Shown: positions 33,966 to 46,083 of the stretch, piece by piece
How positions within the stretch are numbered: position 1 is the first letter of the stretch
Layout of the letters: every line of letters begins with the position of its first letter
Origin: Globodera rostochiensis
Taxonomy: Eukaryota > Nematoda > Chromadorea > Rhabditida > Heteroderidae
Direction: 5' to 3'
Length of the DNA stretch: 64,000 bases
NCBI GenBank assembly: GCA_018350325.1
Contig: JAEVLN010000008.1
Coordinates: 1,984,001-2,048,000 of the forward strand
Notes under the pieces: generated by a model
Database searches by the model: none
Seen by the model: the letters and a program-made list of their open reading frames with translations, nothing else
What the model was told of the DNA's origin: nothing
Made by a program: the position numbers and the translations under genes

Positions 33966-36592
33966 ATGCATATTTATTTAAGAAACCCGAAAGTTGCGCC
34001 CGAAACGTTGGAAGCATTTTGTCCCGGCATGGATAAAGTGAAGTTGAGCGATTTGAACGTCCGGGTGGGTCCCAGCGGGGAATGGGTTACGATGGGCGTT
34101 GTGGTGGGTAAAAGTGAGTCGAGAAGAAGCGCCAATGGGAATGATTACATTGTGTGGAGGATGTCGGATTTGACGGTATTTGCTTTGTCGCTTCTGACAT
34201 TCTTAACGTTCTTAAGTTCGGCGTTCCGTCTGTAAAAGTGCTCCTTTTTGGCGAGTGCGTCCGCCATTATTGGAAGCTCCAAGTGGGAATGACCCTTTTG
34301 CTGGTCGGGCCCCAATGGGCGGTGCCGACGGATGCCAAAAACGAAGGTCGAATGGGTTGGACGTCCGAAACTCAGAAGAAAAGATTCGATTTAGTGCTGC
34401 TGAAGCTGTTCAAGTCGGGCCAAGTCGTCGAGTTGGGTTTCTGTGATGACTTCGGCTACTGCCAGGTGATGATGGTTTAGGAATAATCGCATTGGAATCT
34501 TTGGGAAACCGTTTATTTAGGCCCATTTGGCCGAAGGCGAGCATTGCAAAAACGCCGTGAACACTTCCCTTTGCGCATTTTGTCCTTTCCACACCCAACA
34601 ACGAGCCCGGCAACTTTCCGCCGCCCGTGGCGCTTTGAACTGTTCGTTCAATTTACCCCCAAAGAAATTGCGTTCCTTGGAGGAACATTCGCATTTCTCC
34701 GACCCAACGTCGGTTGGCGTAAAAACCGTCGCAAAGGCCCAAACTTCCGATGGAAAAATGTGCGAATTGGCATTTTTTGAGTTTAATGAATTCATTCACG
34801 AGACTTTTGCAGTTTTACAAAACCTTCCTCCGTTGTCCAGCAAAGACTCGAAAGCAAAACCACAGAAATGAAGGAAAAGCGATGGGGTGAGCTGAACAAG
34901 CTCGTCTTGGAAAAGGTGAGCGATTGATTTACGCCAACATTCATTTAAAATTCTCATTCTTTTAGCCATTTTGTTTGGGAGCGAAAAATTTCTTGTTGAA
35001 GCAGCAAAAAGACAAAGAGAATTTGAGCCCACGGCGGCACGCGTCGGTGCCGTCTCCGTCGTCCAGTCAAAAGTCGCTTCAGTCCATGCGCGAATTTATC
35101 CGGTCCCAGGTGTCTTCCTCGAACGCTAGGAAATAATGCTCAAAAAGCGATGCAAATGGTCGCCCTCGCCATTTTTGTTTCCATCTAATTGCATTTGTAC
35201 TTGTCTTTAGTATACCTCCAATTTCATCTCTAATTGACGGACACAAAATAATAAAGAAATTCTTTTAAAATAAAAACCTTTAAAAGAAATTCTTTTAAAT
35301 AAAGTTGTTAAAGAACTTTTAAAATAAAAACCTTTAAAAGAAATTCTTTTAAAATAAAAACCTTTAAAAGCTTTTAAATAAAGTTGTTAAAGAAATTCTT
35401 TTAAAATAAAAACCTTTAAAAGAAATTCTTTTAAATAAAGCCGTTAAAGAAATTCTTTTAAATAAAGCCGTTAAAGAAATTCTTTTAAAATAAAACCTTT
35501 AAAAGAAATTCTTTTAAAATAAAACCATTACAAAGTTTTCTCTTTTTTTCGCCTCAAAATGTATCGTCGTCTCCTGCGGCAATTGAACCACTGCAAAATG
35601 CTCAAGCACATAATGGCAGCGAGCTCACGGCGAAGGAACGAGCAAAAATTGTAAATGAGTTAATTAAGTTACAAAACGTCTCTATTATTGTATAATAAAT
35701 ATTCTTTTTCTTTTTAGAAACGTGCCGCAGAAATTCTGAAAAATGCCCCGGCGGCCAAACGACCAAAGCAAAGTTCTTTTGGCTTTTTCGATTATTCGCA
35801 AAATTAATTTGTTTTAAGCCAATTACAATCAAAAACAAAATGAAATTATAAATAAAAATGGCAACGGCGACCCGTCGTTTGGTGGGAGTTTTACTGACGA
35901 ACAAATTCGGGCACTTTTGGGGAAGAAATCGAACCACGACAACGAGGCGAAGAAGGTTTGGCCAAGACGGCGTTGAGGGGAAGGGGGGGGAGCCTTTTAA
36001 ACGTCGCCTTCAGGCGGAGTTGGACCAGCAAAATGTTTACTTTGACCGTCGCCAAATAGAGGAACAAATTGAAACCAACACAACTTCGCTGACGGAGTTG
36101 AAGAATTGTAAAGTTGTGACCTGTCCGAGTGTAAGTACAAAATGCCGAGGTTTGAGGGTTTTGTCGGTTGATGACTGATTAACCTCAAACTTTGTGCACA
36201 ATCCAAAAAAGGGGGTGGGCGGGAAATGAAAGGCTTTTGAAGTCGGCATAACCTTTCAGCTTTAATATTTGATTTAAGTGCGCCTACACGAGCCATCACC
36301 AGAGTGCCTATTGTAAGACATTAGGCCACGAAGTGAGGCGACACTTTGCGGATAAACGATTCTTTAAATGCAAAAAGTGTCAGCAACGGACATTTTGTTA
36401 CGGTCGAATACCGGGAAGAGCGTGCACTGTGGGGAAATTAAAAATTGACATTTTAATGTTTTGTTTTTGAAGGGATGCGGTTCGAAGGAATTTCACCGAG
36501 TTGCAATGAAAGATGAGAGAAAAGTGTTGACAGAGAGGGAGAGGCTGAAGATTAAAGAGGAAGAAAAGAATTTCTCATCCCTCAAGGGGTAG
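33966..36592 (+). CDS. mcm-10: MCM10 replication initiation factor; start provisional
   Basis: Single-strand-DNA-binding factor that activates the CMG helicase at origins. The OB-fold region reads GPSGEWVTMGVVVGK, IVWRMSDLT, then VKVLLFGECVRHYW. Its zinc finger follows: CDDFGYCQ|AHLAEGEHCKN and CAFCPFHTQQRARQLSA, the CCCH arrangement typical of MCM10. Lysine-rich and serine-rich exons precede KRAAEILKNAPAAKRPKQ. The C-terminal zinc ribbon comes last: VVTCPS|CAYTSHHQSAYC, RRHFADKRFFKCKKCQQRTF, then CGSKEFHRVAMKDERKV, stopping at 36590-36592. The methionine at 33966 is the first in frame and human proteins extend further, so an N-terminal exon may be missing. An intron beginning 35109 contains a copied piece of epg-7 and tandem repeats. 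I found no acceptor that rejoins NVSSSPAAIEP (about 35559) in frame. Confidence 0.88.
35109..35250 (+). repeat. Copy of the epg-7 3' end inside mcm-10
   Basis: Starts exactly at the GGTGTCTTCCTC that follows mcm-10 codons EFIRSQ, carries the same SSSNARK-stop as epg-7 (33011-33160) and the same downstream flank, and ends at ACACAAAATA. Its first bases supply the GT of the apparent splice donor CAG|GTGTCT. Confidence 0.92.
35251..35527. repeat. AT-rich tandem repeats, about 28-30 bp units
   Basis: Repeated AAAGAAATTCTTTTAAA followed by ATAAAAACCTTTAAAAG or ATAAAGCCGTTAAAG variants, roughly nine units with two interleaved sub-types. It directly follows the copied epg-7 segment within the mcm-10 intron. 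Confidence 0.92.
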
Positions 36593-37305
36593 TTGGAGAT
36601 GATCACTTTTAATTAACATTTGTCCTTATTTATCTTTTAATGCTTTGTTTACCTTTTCAAAAAAAAAAGCTTTTTTTGCGTCTGAACTGAAGAAGACCGA
36701 CTCGGGCAAATAATATTTGTCAAATGCTCCTCTCTTTTGTGTAAAATGGAGAAAGTGATTATTCAAAAAATATTTAAATTGCGATCGGGACGACGATAGA
36801 TTAGATGAATGTCAATCATAATGTAATGAATGCCCTTTCGTAACAACGGGTAAACTACAAAATGGGAAATCCCGATCGGGAATAACCGAGATTTTGATTG
36901 AGAATATCTCATCGATCGTTCGGTCTCTAGACAAACCCACAAACACCAAAATCCAATCGGACTTTCCTCTAATTTTTGGCGGATTACGCTCGCTTCACAT
37001 CGCGGAGCTTTTCGCTCGTTCGGGCGTTCTGAGCGGTCGTTTCTTTGACGAAAGGCAATGATTTTGTTTTGCGATTGCTTTGAAAGGGAATTGTTTTGGC
37101 GGATGGCCTTCCGCCGCCGTTGGTGCCGTCGAAAGCGCTTGGCAAAAGGGCGAAGATGGCGGCGTTATTCGAATTTTCACCGCGGGGGTCGGAGGGGCGG
37201 AACGAAGGCGGGGCCGCGAAAGGGCGGGCAATTCGCGGACGCCGCCGCCGATCAAAGGGATGACTGCCAGACAGGCGACCTACGAGAATTTTTGGAATTC
37301 GAGAC
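36593..37305. other. 3' region between convergent mcm-10 and ankyrin genes
   Basis: AT-rich to about 36960. The minus strand from 37255 to 36995 holds a proline- and basic-rich open frame (ITPPSSPFCQALS, KKRPLRTPERAKSS) with an acceptor-like CTGGCAG just before it. It may be the C-terminal exon of the ankyrin gene by alternative splicing, but I could not join it in frame. Confidence 0.35.
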
Positions 37306-38362
37306 TTAATAGCGCCGTCTGCTAAAGGTTCGGTCGGTGCCCGCATTTGCAACCTGCTTGAAGTTGTCCTGGGCAGAGTTTTGCAGCGACTGTTTGCCGC
37401 CACTCCGTCTTGGCGCCACGAACTCTCCGATCAGTCGACCGCATTCCGTTCTCCCAACAAATTTGGCCCATTCCAGTGCAGTCAGCTGTCGCCCGTTGTC
37501 CCTTCTGTATGGGTCCGCACCTTAAGACAAATGGAACCAAAACAATTTAAATCCGACGACTTCAAACGATTCGATAGGACTCACCCGCCCTCAGCAGAAT
37601 TCGAGCACAATTGGCCCGGCCTTGAATGGCCGCCTTGATCAGGGCAGTTTGGCCCAATTTGTTCACCTTTCAGGGAATGAAACGTTCAATCGTCTTCAAT
37701 TCTCCTTTCAAACTCACATGGTCAATCTCCAACTTATCAAAGCGATCAATCAACAGTTCGACTATTTGAGTGTATCCTAAAGCCAACAACGGATCATTTT
37801 GACTGTTGTGGTGTAAAATGTGCCCAAAGTCAATGTGTGACCTGCTTGGGCAGCATGGATCAGTGCCGTGTTTCCCTCGGAGTCCTCCAAATTGACGTCG
37901 ATGTTTTCGTCCAAACTCAACTCTTCCACAGTGCTTTTCAGCCCTCGGACACAGCTGTGGATTAACAGAGACTGAACAGAAAGCACGGTAAAGTGATGTT
38001 TGAATGCTAGCAAATGACGTTTATAAGACCATCTTGGCATTATAAAAGCGAACGCTTATGGAATAAAATGGTCATTTGAATTCCGCAAATTTTCTCCATC
38101 CATTTTCGGCTAATCGTCGATAATTGACGACATCGTCCATTTTTAACGGATTGGCACTTGCCTTTCCCGACTTGTCTTGCAAGTTGACGTGATGACCTTG
38201 GCTTAGTTGGGTGAGCGAATATGGAGGCGAAGGCAGCTGGCGATCATTGGCGAATTCCATCTCCAACGCGCCATCGTCACCGAAGGAAGTTGAGGCGACT
38301 ATTTCACCGTCAGAATTCTTTTGGCTGATCGGAAAAGCGATTTCTGGGATCACTGACGTCAT
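37306..38362 (-). CDS. Ankyrin-repeat protein
   Basis: An ATG at 38362 gives a hydrophilic N-terminus (MTSVIPEIAFPISQKNSDGE). After an intron come ankyrin repeats: IDVNLEDSEGNTALIHAAQA, YTQIVELLIDRFDKLEIDHV, KLGQTALIKAAIQGRANCAR, then GADPYRRDNGRQLTALEWAK. The TALI-AA and LLL-GADP patterns are canonical ankyrin helices; three to four repeats are visible. The frame ends at 37306-37308 after a basic tail (RTFSRRRY), or may splice on into a proline-rich exon near 37255-36995. Three to four introns of about 50-60 nt. The ALEWAK-type last repeat recalls ANKRD33-like proteins, but I cannot assign an orthologue. It is probably a cytosolic protein-binding module. It converges with mcm-10. Confidence 0.78.
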
Positions 38363-38946
38363 TTATATTTGGTTAAGGTGAGGGAATGGTGGGACCTTTT
38401 GTTGGAAAGGGGAGATAAAATACGTGAGTGGGGAAAGTTTAAAAAAGTCATTAAATGAGAGGGAAACCCAAATTAATCTAATCCCTTAATCGTCGAAGAT
38501 TAGGGCGGTTCGTTGCCATAAGCGATGGGGGCTTAACGATGATGATGACATGACAACGGGTGGGTGGGGCTTGGGAGACACAAATTGGTAGATGTAATGA
38601 ATGAGTGGGTGGTGGCTGCAATTTTGTGTCATTCGAAGGGATTGGCACGAGTCGATGGCGGCATGCCAGTGCCATCGAAAAGAAGCTGAGTTGAAGGAGG
38701 AGGAGGAGGAGGAGGAGGGCACAAAGCATTCCTTTTGAACAAACCCGAGTCTATTTCAAAAAGTGCCGATTCGAAGGATGAAAAACAACAGCACACAAAG
38801 GCACTCATGGACCGCTGAATTCAGCAGAAAAAGAAGCCGCTATAACCAAATGAGGAAATGGGGAGAAATAATTGGCCCAAAAAAGAGCGGAACGAAAGTT
38901 CAGCCGAGCGTAAGGGACGAAAATCGCGGCGAAATTGGCGGGACAG

Positions 38947-39088
38947 ACAAAGAAAATGTCGAATTTATGCATTTTGTCAAATAAAACTAATCAAGTTGAG
39001 AAAAGACGACTTGTCACCGATTGGACAAAAATGCCAAAACAAAATCAAAGCAAAGAATTGCGGAGGTTTAGCGCAACTCGTTGCCTTT
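38947..39088. repeat. Direct repeat copy 1 (142 bp)
   Basis: From ACAAAGAAAATGTCGAATTT to GCGCAACTCGTTGCCTTT. Copy 2 (39628-39766) is the same orientation with three short deletions and a few substitutions. Spacing is about 540 bp. Confidence 0.93.
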
Positions 39089-39627
39089 CCTCCAACGATC
39101 GCAGTACCGTCTTCCAACCCCAAAAATGTCTGCGCTGAAAACCACGCAGGGCACACAGTAAAAGCCATGCTCTTTTCGGGAAATGGTCTCGAGTAACCAT
39201 TCTCGCGAGTTTGATCAAAAGGGGGGGGGGGCTTCATTGTTTGCAATTAATTTTAAACAACAAAAAAACCCGGTATTCAATTTGTACTCGTTAAATCCAA
39301 CGAATCTTTCGTTAAAGAGTTAGTCAAAAATAAAGTAAAAGATCTCGTAATTAACTTTTTTGCGTTATATTGTGCAAAAATGATGGCCAAAACAGCGAAC
39401 AGCGACAACAGTGGCGTGTTCGAAATGGGGCTTAGATTCGGATTCTACGCCCCCCGAATACCCCCCAAGAAACAACTTTTTAGCAACTTTGAAAGAATTG
39501 CTTTTTTTATGCAAAAAATCTTAGATGTTGGAATCATAGATTTGGCCCAGACTTCCGAGTTTTCAGGAAATTTTCTCCAGGGAAATCACAAACCGGAATT
39601 TTCTAAAATTTTGTTGAGCATTCATTT

Positions 39628-39766
39628 ACAAAGAAAATGTCGAATTTATGCATTTTGTCAAATAAAACTATCAAGTTGAGAAAAGACGACTTGTCACCGA
39701 TTGGACAAAATGCCAAAACAAACCAAAGCAAAGAATTGCGAAGGTTTAGCGCAACCCGTTGCCTTT
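39628..39766. repeat. Direct repeat copy 2 (139 bp)
   Basis: Near-identical to 38947-39088, same strand. It ends 68 bp before the stop of the class B GPCR gene. The small deletions shift any shared reading frame, which argues against a conserved coding role. Confidence 0.93.
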
Positions 39767-39833
39767 AATTTCTCCATTCGACACGCTGTCATCTATTTTG
39801 GTCATTCGATCCGGCCATGGCATTCATTCATTC

Positions 39834-42694
39834 TCATTGATTGGACTGCCTCCGGCCATGGGCGATTTGCCCCCTCCGTGCCAGTTGGGGGCTGGCAAAT
39901 TGGTCGATGAAGTCGTTCTCTCTCTGTTCCGGTTCCGACGAAAGTATCATCGGCATGGGCTCTGTTGTCCTTGAAATGGTTTCGTGGCCACCCGTCCCCG
40001 ACAGACTTCGTCTGTTGCTGATGATCATCGATTCTGTGCCACTGTCGGCTCCGACTTCGCTCATTCGTGACGACGTGCCGTTTGAGTGCGGCGGCGGCGG
40101 CGGCAACAAGCAATCGCCGCCGTTGACACCGCCCATTCTGACGGTGTCTTTGCTGCCAACGGTCGCTGTCCCGTTTGCGCCAAGAGAGCTGCTGTTATTT
40201 CTGATTTGGGTGTACGGAGAGGCCATCGGGGCGTAGCGCGAGCTGCGGTGGGGCGTTCGCGAGTGGGAGAGGCGGTGCCGAGTGTAGCAGTTGTGCAGCA
40301 CCGACTGCACCTCGCGGTTGGTGAAGCAGTAGATGATGGCTGAGGTTTCAATGGAATGTATGAAATCCCGACCTTCGGGCTCTTTAACTATTTTGTTCAA
40401 ATTCAAAATCGACTCAACTTCGATAAATTACTCACCGATCATGAAGCCTTGGTACATATAAGACAAAGAGGCACAGTAAGTCCATATAGCAAAGTACTGA
40501 AGATTTGGGAAAGTGAATTAGTGGGAAAGGGCTAACCGTAATGTTCTCCTGGGTGGGCGAGAAAGGAATCGTCTGCATTATGTTGGGAATGCCCAGCAGA
40601 GGGATCAGCATCAAAAAAGGGCAAACACAACATTATCCATCTGTACGGGTCCCGTCCAACTTACCAGAGCTGCTTTCACCGATTTTCTAAATTATAAGTC
40701 TCGATTTTGTGATCAGAAAGAATCTCTATAGAAAAAAGACTCACTTCATCCGATTAATTTCACTGCTCGGCTGATGAGAGTCCCGCACTTTCAGCCATAA
40801 AACTCGGATAACGTTGAAAACGAAAAAAGTGTTTAGCTAAAAGAAAGGGAATTGACAAAATGACCTAACGCCCTACCACAAGTTGAAGCAGTCTGGGCCC
40901 GTCCAAAATCCAAAATACGGTCTCCAAATAATACGAGCCCAGACATCTCTCCAGCTTCCCATCTTTTTTGACCAACAGCACAATTAACCAGCTAAGAGTG
41001 TGCGCCAGTGGAACACCTTCGGCGGGTGGAAAGAATAAAAGTGATCGGAAAAGGGAATAACTCCTAAAGGCAAAGTCGCATTTATCGATCTCAAAAGTCT
41101 TCAGAATGTATTTCCGCTCGATCGAAAATGCGAGCCTTGCTAATAACGTGACGTGACTTGTTACCGTATCCGGTGATCAGATAGGGCCAAAGCTTTGGCG
41201 TTTTGGTGAAGAAGGCAAAAACGAGCAGATTGTGAAGGTATAGGCCCTAAATAGGGGGGGGGGTGAAAGGCGCGCGAAAGGGCGAGGGTCGACCACCTCC
41301 AGGAACATCCACCAGAAGGCCACCGACTTGAAGTACTCCAACAAGAAGAACATCAGCTCACACACGAACACCTCAACACAAGCGAGGAGTTCACCCCTCC
41401 CAATGTTCAGCAGCTGACCATCGTGTTTATCGTCTTCCCGTGAGGGTTGACCAACTGCTGGTGGCCCATTCGGTCGGTGAAGATGAGGTCAATGTATAGA
41501 ACGAGACGAATGAGCACAACAGCGAGAAGGGCGACCATCAGGTGGAGGTGGAGCAGGTTGCGGAACACGCGCAGGCGCCTTTTATAGGGGATTTATTCGA
41601 TTGTTTTTGGACATTTTAAGAGACGGACCGAAAACAGGACAAAATGGCAACACTGAAGAACAAAGAGATCAGAGATAGGCCAAGCCCGACAAATTCCAAC
41701 TTTCGCACATTTTTTGCCACTTCTTGGGCCATCTGAACATGAAAAGGGGGAGGCCAATGATGGGAAATTATCGTTTTGTTTGTTGTTACCAGAAGAGTGC
41801 CATTGTCCATGTTCTGCATGATGGCCACAACCTGAAGAAGTTGAAGACATCGACGGGAACAAAATGCTAAGTCGTCCACCCCCCCCCCCCCCTCCCCCTT
41901 CCTCCCCCTCCCCCCCCCCCCCCCCCCCCCCCCCCTTCCTCCCCCTCCCCCCCCCCCCCCCCTCCCCCTTCCTCCCTACAACTAACAACAATGGCGTACA
42001 AAAAGCAATCTTTGCCGACATTTCCCAAAGCTTGCCTCTTGCGTAAAGCACATTGTGAAGTTTGTCCACCCGTGGAGACGAGAAAAGTCGCCGTCCGTTT
42101 TGCCCATCCAACGGCCAGACGGATGACAGAATTTTGTGATGGATTCTGTCCGAGTTTTTTGTGTGAGTGAGAAGCCTCCCCCCCCCCCCCATAACACTCA
42201 CTGGTCGTGTCCAATCCTTTCAGAGGGGGGCACCTTAAACGAAGGAAGGCCGTTATTGGTTCAAAAATTGTTGCAAATGCCTGAGAGACACCGCCTGACC
42301 ACCGGGAATGGCGGGCCTTAAGTACGAGAATAGATTCAAGAAAGCCAATTCGTTCGTTCGATCGGCGGATCGATTGACAAAATTAATCAGTCCTACCAGC
42401 ACAAAACAGTGTCCCAAGTGGCGTTACACCACGGCATCGAAGACCCATCCTCGCTGGGAACGGCAGTGACGGGAAGGCCGGAATTTTTGAGGGCATCAAA
42501 GCATCTGTGGAAGAAGAAACAGTCAGTGACCAAAGCGACGCCTCAATGGCAACAAACTGTTCCATGCTTTCGGCCAAACTGAACTGGAGACCCCTAAGCC
42601 AGATGGAAGCCGAACTGTTGGACAACAGAAACGTCGCCACCACTTCGGAATCCAACAATTCGTCGGCATCCTCCGAGTAAGCCATCATCGACAT
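39834..42694 (-). CDS. Class B (secretin-family) peptide-hormone GPCR
   Basis: The extracellular hormone-receptor domain shows CFDALKNSG and WCNATWDTVLCW (about 42390-42500), the conserved Cys-Trp signature of the family. TM1 reads LEFVGLGLSLISLFFSVAIL. TM2 reads LRVFRNLLHLHLMVALLAVV. TM3 reads ELMFFLLEYFKSVAFWWMFL. Further exons give HTLSWLIVLLVKKDGKLERC, DGPRLLQLVLNTFFVFNVIR, VKAALVLIPLLGIPNIMQT, and YMYQGFMI followed by the TM7/helix-8 signature YCFTNREVQSVL. A 150-residue Ser/Thr-rich tail ends at 39834. The receptor signals through Gs in most relatives. It resembles PDF/calcitonin-type receptors and C. elegans seb/pdfr genes; I cannot choose between them. The N-terminal start (42694) is provisional. 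A 100-bp C tract (41878-41978) lies in an intron. Confidence 0.88.
41878..41978. repeat. Poly-C/CT low-complexity tract in GPCR intron
   Basis: Almost pure C with CTTCCT and CTCC interruptions over about 100 bp. The G-rich complement generates long glycine-rich open frames on the minus strand that are not genes. Confidence 0.95.
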
Positions 42695-43129
42695 TTAGCT
42701 AAACGAATTGAGCGATAAGCAAAATTGGGAGACTTAAAAATGTCTCACCCAATTCTGAACGATTCTTATATTTATTGTAAAGGACTCGATTTGTACAGAA
42801 AAGATCGTTCGTTCTTAATGGTTTTGGACCAATCGACGACTTTACTCTTAAAGGCAGCCTCGAGAGTCGGCCTCAGACATTTTTACTGCCCTTTTGCCCC
42901 CATTGGAACAGCCGCGGAAGCCCCCCCCCCGCCCTTCCCAATTCTTCTTCTTCTTTTGTTCCTCCCCCCCTCCTCCTTTCCGTCCTTTCATTTCCTTTCA
43001 GTCAATTAGTTAACTTTATAAAATCCTTTTGGTGGTCGCGAAGAGGCGCGATGGTTCACGTCCTTCCTTTTTTAATCAAAACAAAAACACTGAAAAGAAA
43101 GGAATTGTCAGAGGGGAGAAAGAAGCAAA

Positions 43130-43215
43130 TAAAGAAAAGAGAGAGGGAAAGAAAGAAAAGAGAGGGAGAGAGGGAAAGAAAGAAAAGAGAGGGAGAGAGG
43201 GAAAGAAAGAAAAGG
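43130..43215. repeat. Purine tandem repeat
   Basis: Three copies of about 27 bp GAGAGGGAGAGAGGGAAAGA followed by AAGAAAA-type sequence, entirely A/G on the plus strand. Confidence 0.9.
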
Positions 43216-43499
43216 GGGGAAAAAGCGAGTGAGAGGGACAGACGAAAAGCCGTCTTAAACCGATTGAAAGGCCAAACATAAAGGCCACGCCGGGGGGGGG
43301 GGGATTTGAATAATGAAAGGCTGGAAGATAGCGACGAATAATTGGAGTTGGAATAACAAAAAACCGAATGGAATGAAGAAGCATCCGAGAACATTTTATC
43401 AATTAAAGGCGAATAAACTCAGCAAACCAAAACGGGGGAAAGGAACGGAACGAAAAGATGTAAGGAAGGAAGGACTTCGATGACGGAATGGCGGGGATT

Positions 43500-43590
43500 A
43501 GGGGGGGGGGGGAGGGGGGGGGGGAAGGCACCGGATAAAAAAAGGGGGGGGGGAGGGGGGGGGGGAAGGCACCGGATAAAAAAAGGGGGG
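43500..43590. repeat. Duplicated G-tract unit
   Basis: Two to three copies of a poly-G run followed by GAAGGCACCGGATAAAAAAA, about 55 bp apart. Confidence 0.9.
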
Positions 43591-46083
43591 GACGCACCCC
43601 ATGCCATCCATGGCAACGTCGCCTCGGGCGGGAAGAAAGTGCCGGTGAGCGGGGAGGGATCAGCTGAGGAACCGACCGAACGAACGATTGGAGAAGCCGT
43701 ATAGACACTTTGCGCGGTTGGCCGTGAGTTGTTGAAAGAAATGGGAAATAGCGGAAGATGAAGAAATGATAAAAGGCATCAATGAAAGGGCACGGACGGA
43801 AGAGTGCCAAGTTGGATGAGAGGAAGGGCACCCACCACAACCAATAGGAAACAACAACAGAATAAGTCAAAGGGGGGGGGGGGTGGCACGACATATGAGG
43901 GGGGGGGGGCATGAATTATGTGAGTCGGCCAATTTATTGTGTATAGAACAAAAGGAAACGGGAACAGCCGGGGGGGGGGAGGGGGGGGAAGGGGGGCAAA
44001 GAATTGGAAGGGCGAAATTGGACAATGAAAATATGAAGATGAGATGGAGGCGAGGAACGCCAATTTGCGGGATAAAATGGGAGATGACGCGACACAAAAC
44101 AACCCCCGCTCATTTCATGCCCTGAGGCACACCCTTTTTAGAGACCTTTCATAATAAATTGAGAAGCCGGGGGGGGGATTAATGCAAAAAGAGAGATAAG
44201 GGGGGAATGAAGAGAAGGAGAGACAGGCAGACAGAGAGGAGAAATCCGAATGACCCTTCTCCAATTGGGGGGGGGCATTTAATGAATTTGTCCGATTAAG
44301 CGGCATTTTCTCATTAAAAAGCTTACATCGGAAGAAGCCCTAATGATAAAAGTAAAATGAAGTGTTATGAGAAGGGGAGGAGCAACTCGGCATTATTAAA
44401 GTAAATGTCAAAACGAAATGTTTCAGGCTTATATTTATTGAAGAAGGGTCGAATATCATTCATTGGCTTAAATGCCAAAAGGGTTAAGCTTAATGGACAG
44501 TTGTCAATCCAACGAAGCAACCTCATAAAGTGTTTTATAGTCACCGCTGGAATTTAGTGAAATTTAATGACCTCAAAAAACGTTACCTAACGAACAACAA
44601 AGTCAAACGATTCCTTTTTTCAAACTCAAATTGTTACATGAATTCAAACAAATGATTAGCGTTTTAGCTTTTCTCCCCGTCGGCGGATGTCCGTCCCCCC
44701 CTCCCACCAACCTGCAGAATTGCCATCATGTTCAGCACGTTCACTCAGAGTTGGTTCTGCTGCTTGTCGGTGGATTTTGTTTGGTTGTCGTCGTTAGGAT
44801 GAAAAAGTTCGGTGGTCGCAATTAAAATGTTTAAAACAAAGTGTAAATTAAGGGAGCAACGGGCAGCTGAAGAGAGAGTGTTTGGTTGATGAAGCCAAGG
44901 AGAATCCCTAGCTGAGAGGATGAACCGGGGGGGGGAGTAAATTTTGTTTTGCAAAAGTACGGAAAGGCTAAAGAGGGCGGCGGGAGGGGGGGGGGCTTGG
45001 AGGAATGGCATAATCCCCATAATCCGAGAGTTAACTAAACTATGCGCCATTTGAAGTGACTCGTGTTTGATGCATTTAGCAAATTAAAAAGTGGAAATTC
45101 ATTCCAATGGATCAGTTGTGAGGCATCCATCGCCCGGAGGGAGGGCATCGCCGGAGGGGGCGGGGGAGATTTCCAATAGAACACGAAGCAGGCACACAAT
45201 CAAATTCTCCGCAATTGCGGGATTCTTCAAAAACGGCGAAATTTGGCAATGTCCGACAGCGATACTTTGAAAATATTTAGCATAGAGTCGTGAATTTTTT
45301 TTAGCCTTAAAAATCGGCAATCCGCGGAGGGGGGGGGGATTTGGACAAATTTACTCGTGGAGAAGAAAATTGAATGGGATGGCGAAGGCGAAGGAAGGTA
45401 GGACATAAAACGCCATAAATATTAGGGAAATGGGCCCTTCGCCCATTCGATGTGCCGCTTTCCTCCCCCCCCCCCCCAATCATTCCCTTTCATCTCATAA
45501 ATCTCCTCACTCACAAATCAGCTGTGGGATCAAGCCCCCCCCCCCGCGAATAATAAGAGCCGCTTTAATTGATTGCTTCTTCGACCAATCAATGGCTAAT
45601 GATCATCCAGTCGCCCTAAGGCGTGCCCCAAAAACGTTGGCCTCCTCCATTAAGCGCAAGTTCAATTAATAGAGGTAAAGTGAGTGGGCAGTCCTCCTAA
45701 AATAAGAAAAGAAATTTATGGCAAAATTTAAATTGAAAAATTCAGTTTCAAAACTGAAAAAGACACATAAAAAGTGCATGCGTTTTGGAGTTGGGATGGA
45801 GGGGATGAGGAAGGTCAATGCTCGCCCGGCACGGTTCGGCTTGGAGGGCTGTTTTGGCACTTTTCCTCTTACACGGCAAACCGAAGACGCTGACGTTGCA
45901 AGAAAAGCCTTGTGAGTGTCTGAGTGGTGGCGCTTTTTCTTTGCATTTGCCACATTTGGGAGGTGAAAAGCAATTGGGTTAGCGGAAGTGTTCGCGGCGG
46001 TGCGAAAGGGCGTGGGGAGGGGATTCGAAAAAGGTAAACGGATTAAATGAGCACCGAAAGGACATTCCCGTGACCTTCGAGAT

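Larger units (their letters stand above)
38363..39833. other. Intergenic with an internal segmental duplication
   Basis: Upstream of the ankyrin gene and downstream of the class B GPCR. It includes a CTC/GAG microsatellite at 38695-38718, a G run at 39221-39230 and two copies of a 140-bp segment. No gene recognised. Confidence 0.55.
42695..46083. other. Gene-poor, G-tract-rich region
   Basis: Includes purine tandem repeats (43130-43215), duplicated G-tract/CACCGGATAAAAAAAG units (43500-43590), and many runs of 8-12 G (for example 43871-43881, 43898-43910, 43970-43995, 44984-44994). No splice-consistent coding exon with domain support. An exon-like MMAILQ followed by GTTGGT near 44703-44720 (minus) could be an upstream exon of the class B GPCR, but this is weak. 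Confidence 0.5.

Noticed and set aside
41867..42214. Long glycine-rich minus-strand frames
   Set aside because: Produced by the poly-C/G tract inside the class B GPCR intron; no family resemblance.
43403..43912. Proline-rich 169-codon minus-strand frame
   Set aside because: Created by poly-G tracts and duplicated G-tract units on the plus strand; no splice or domain support.
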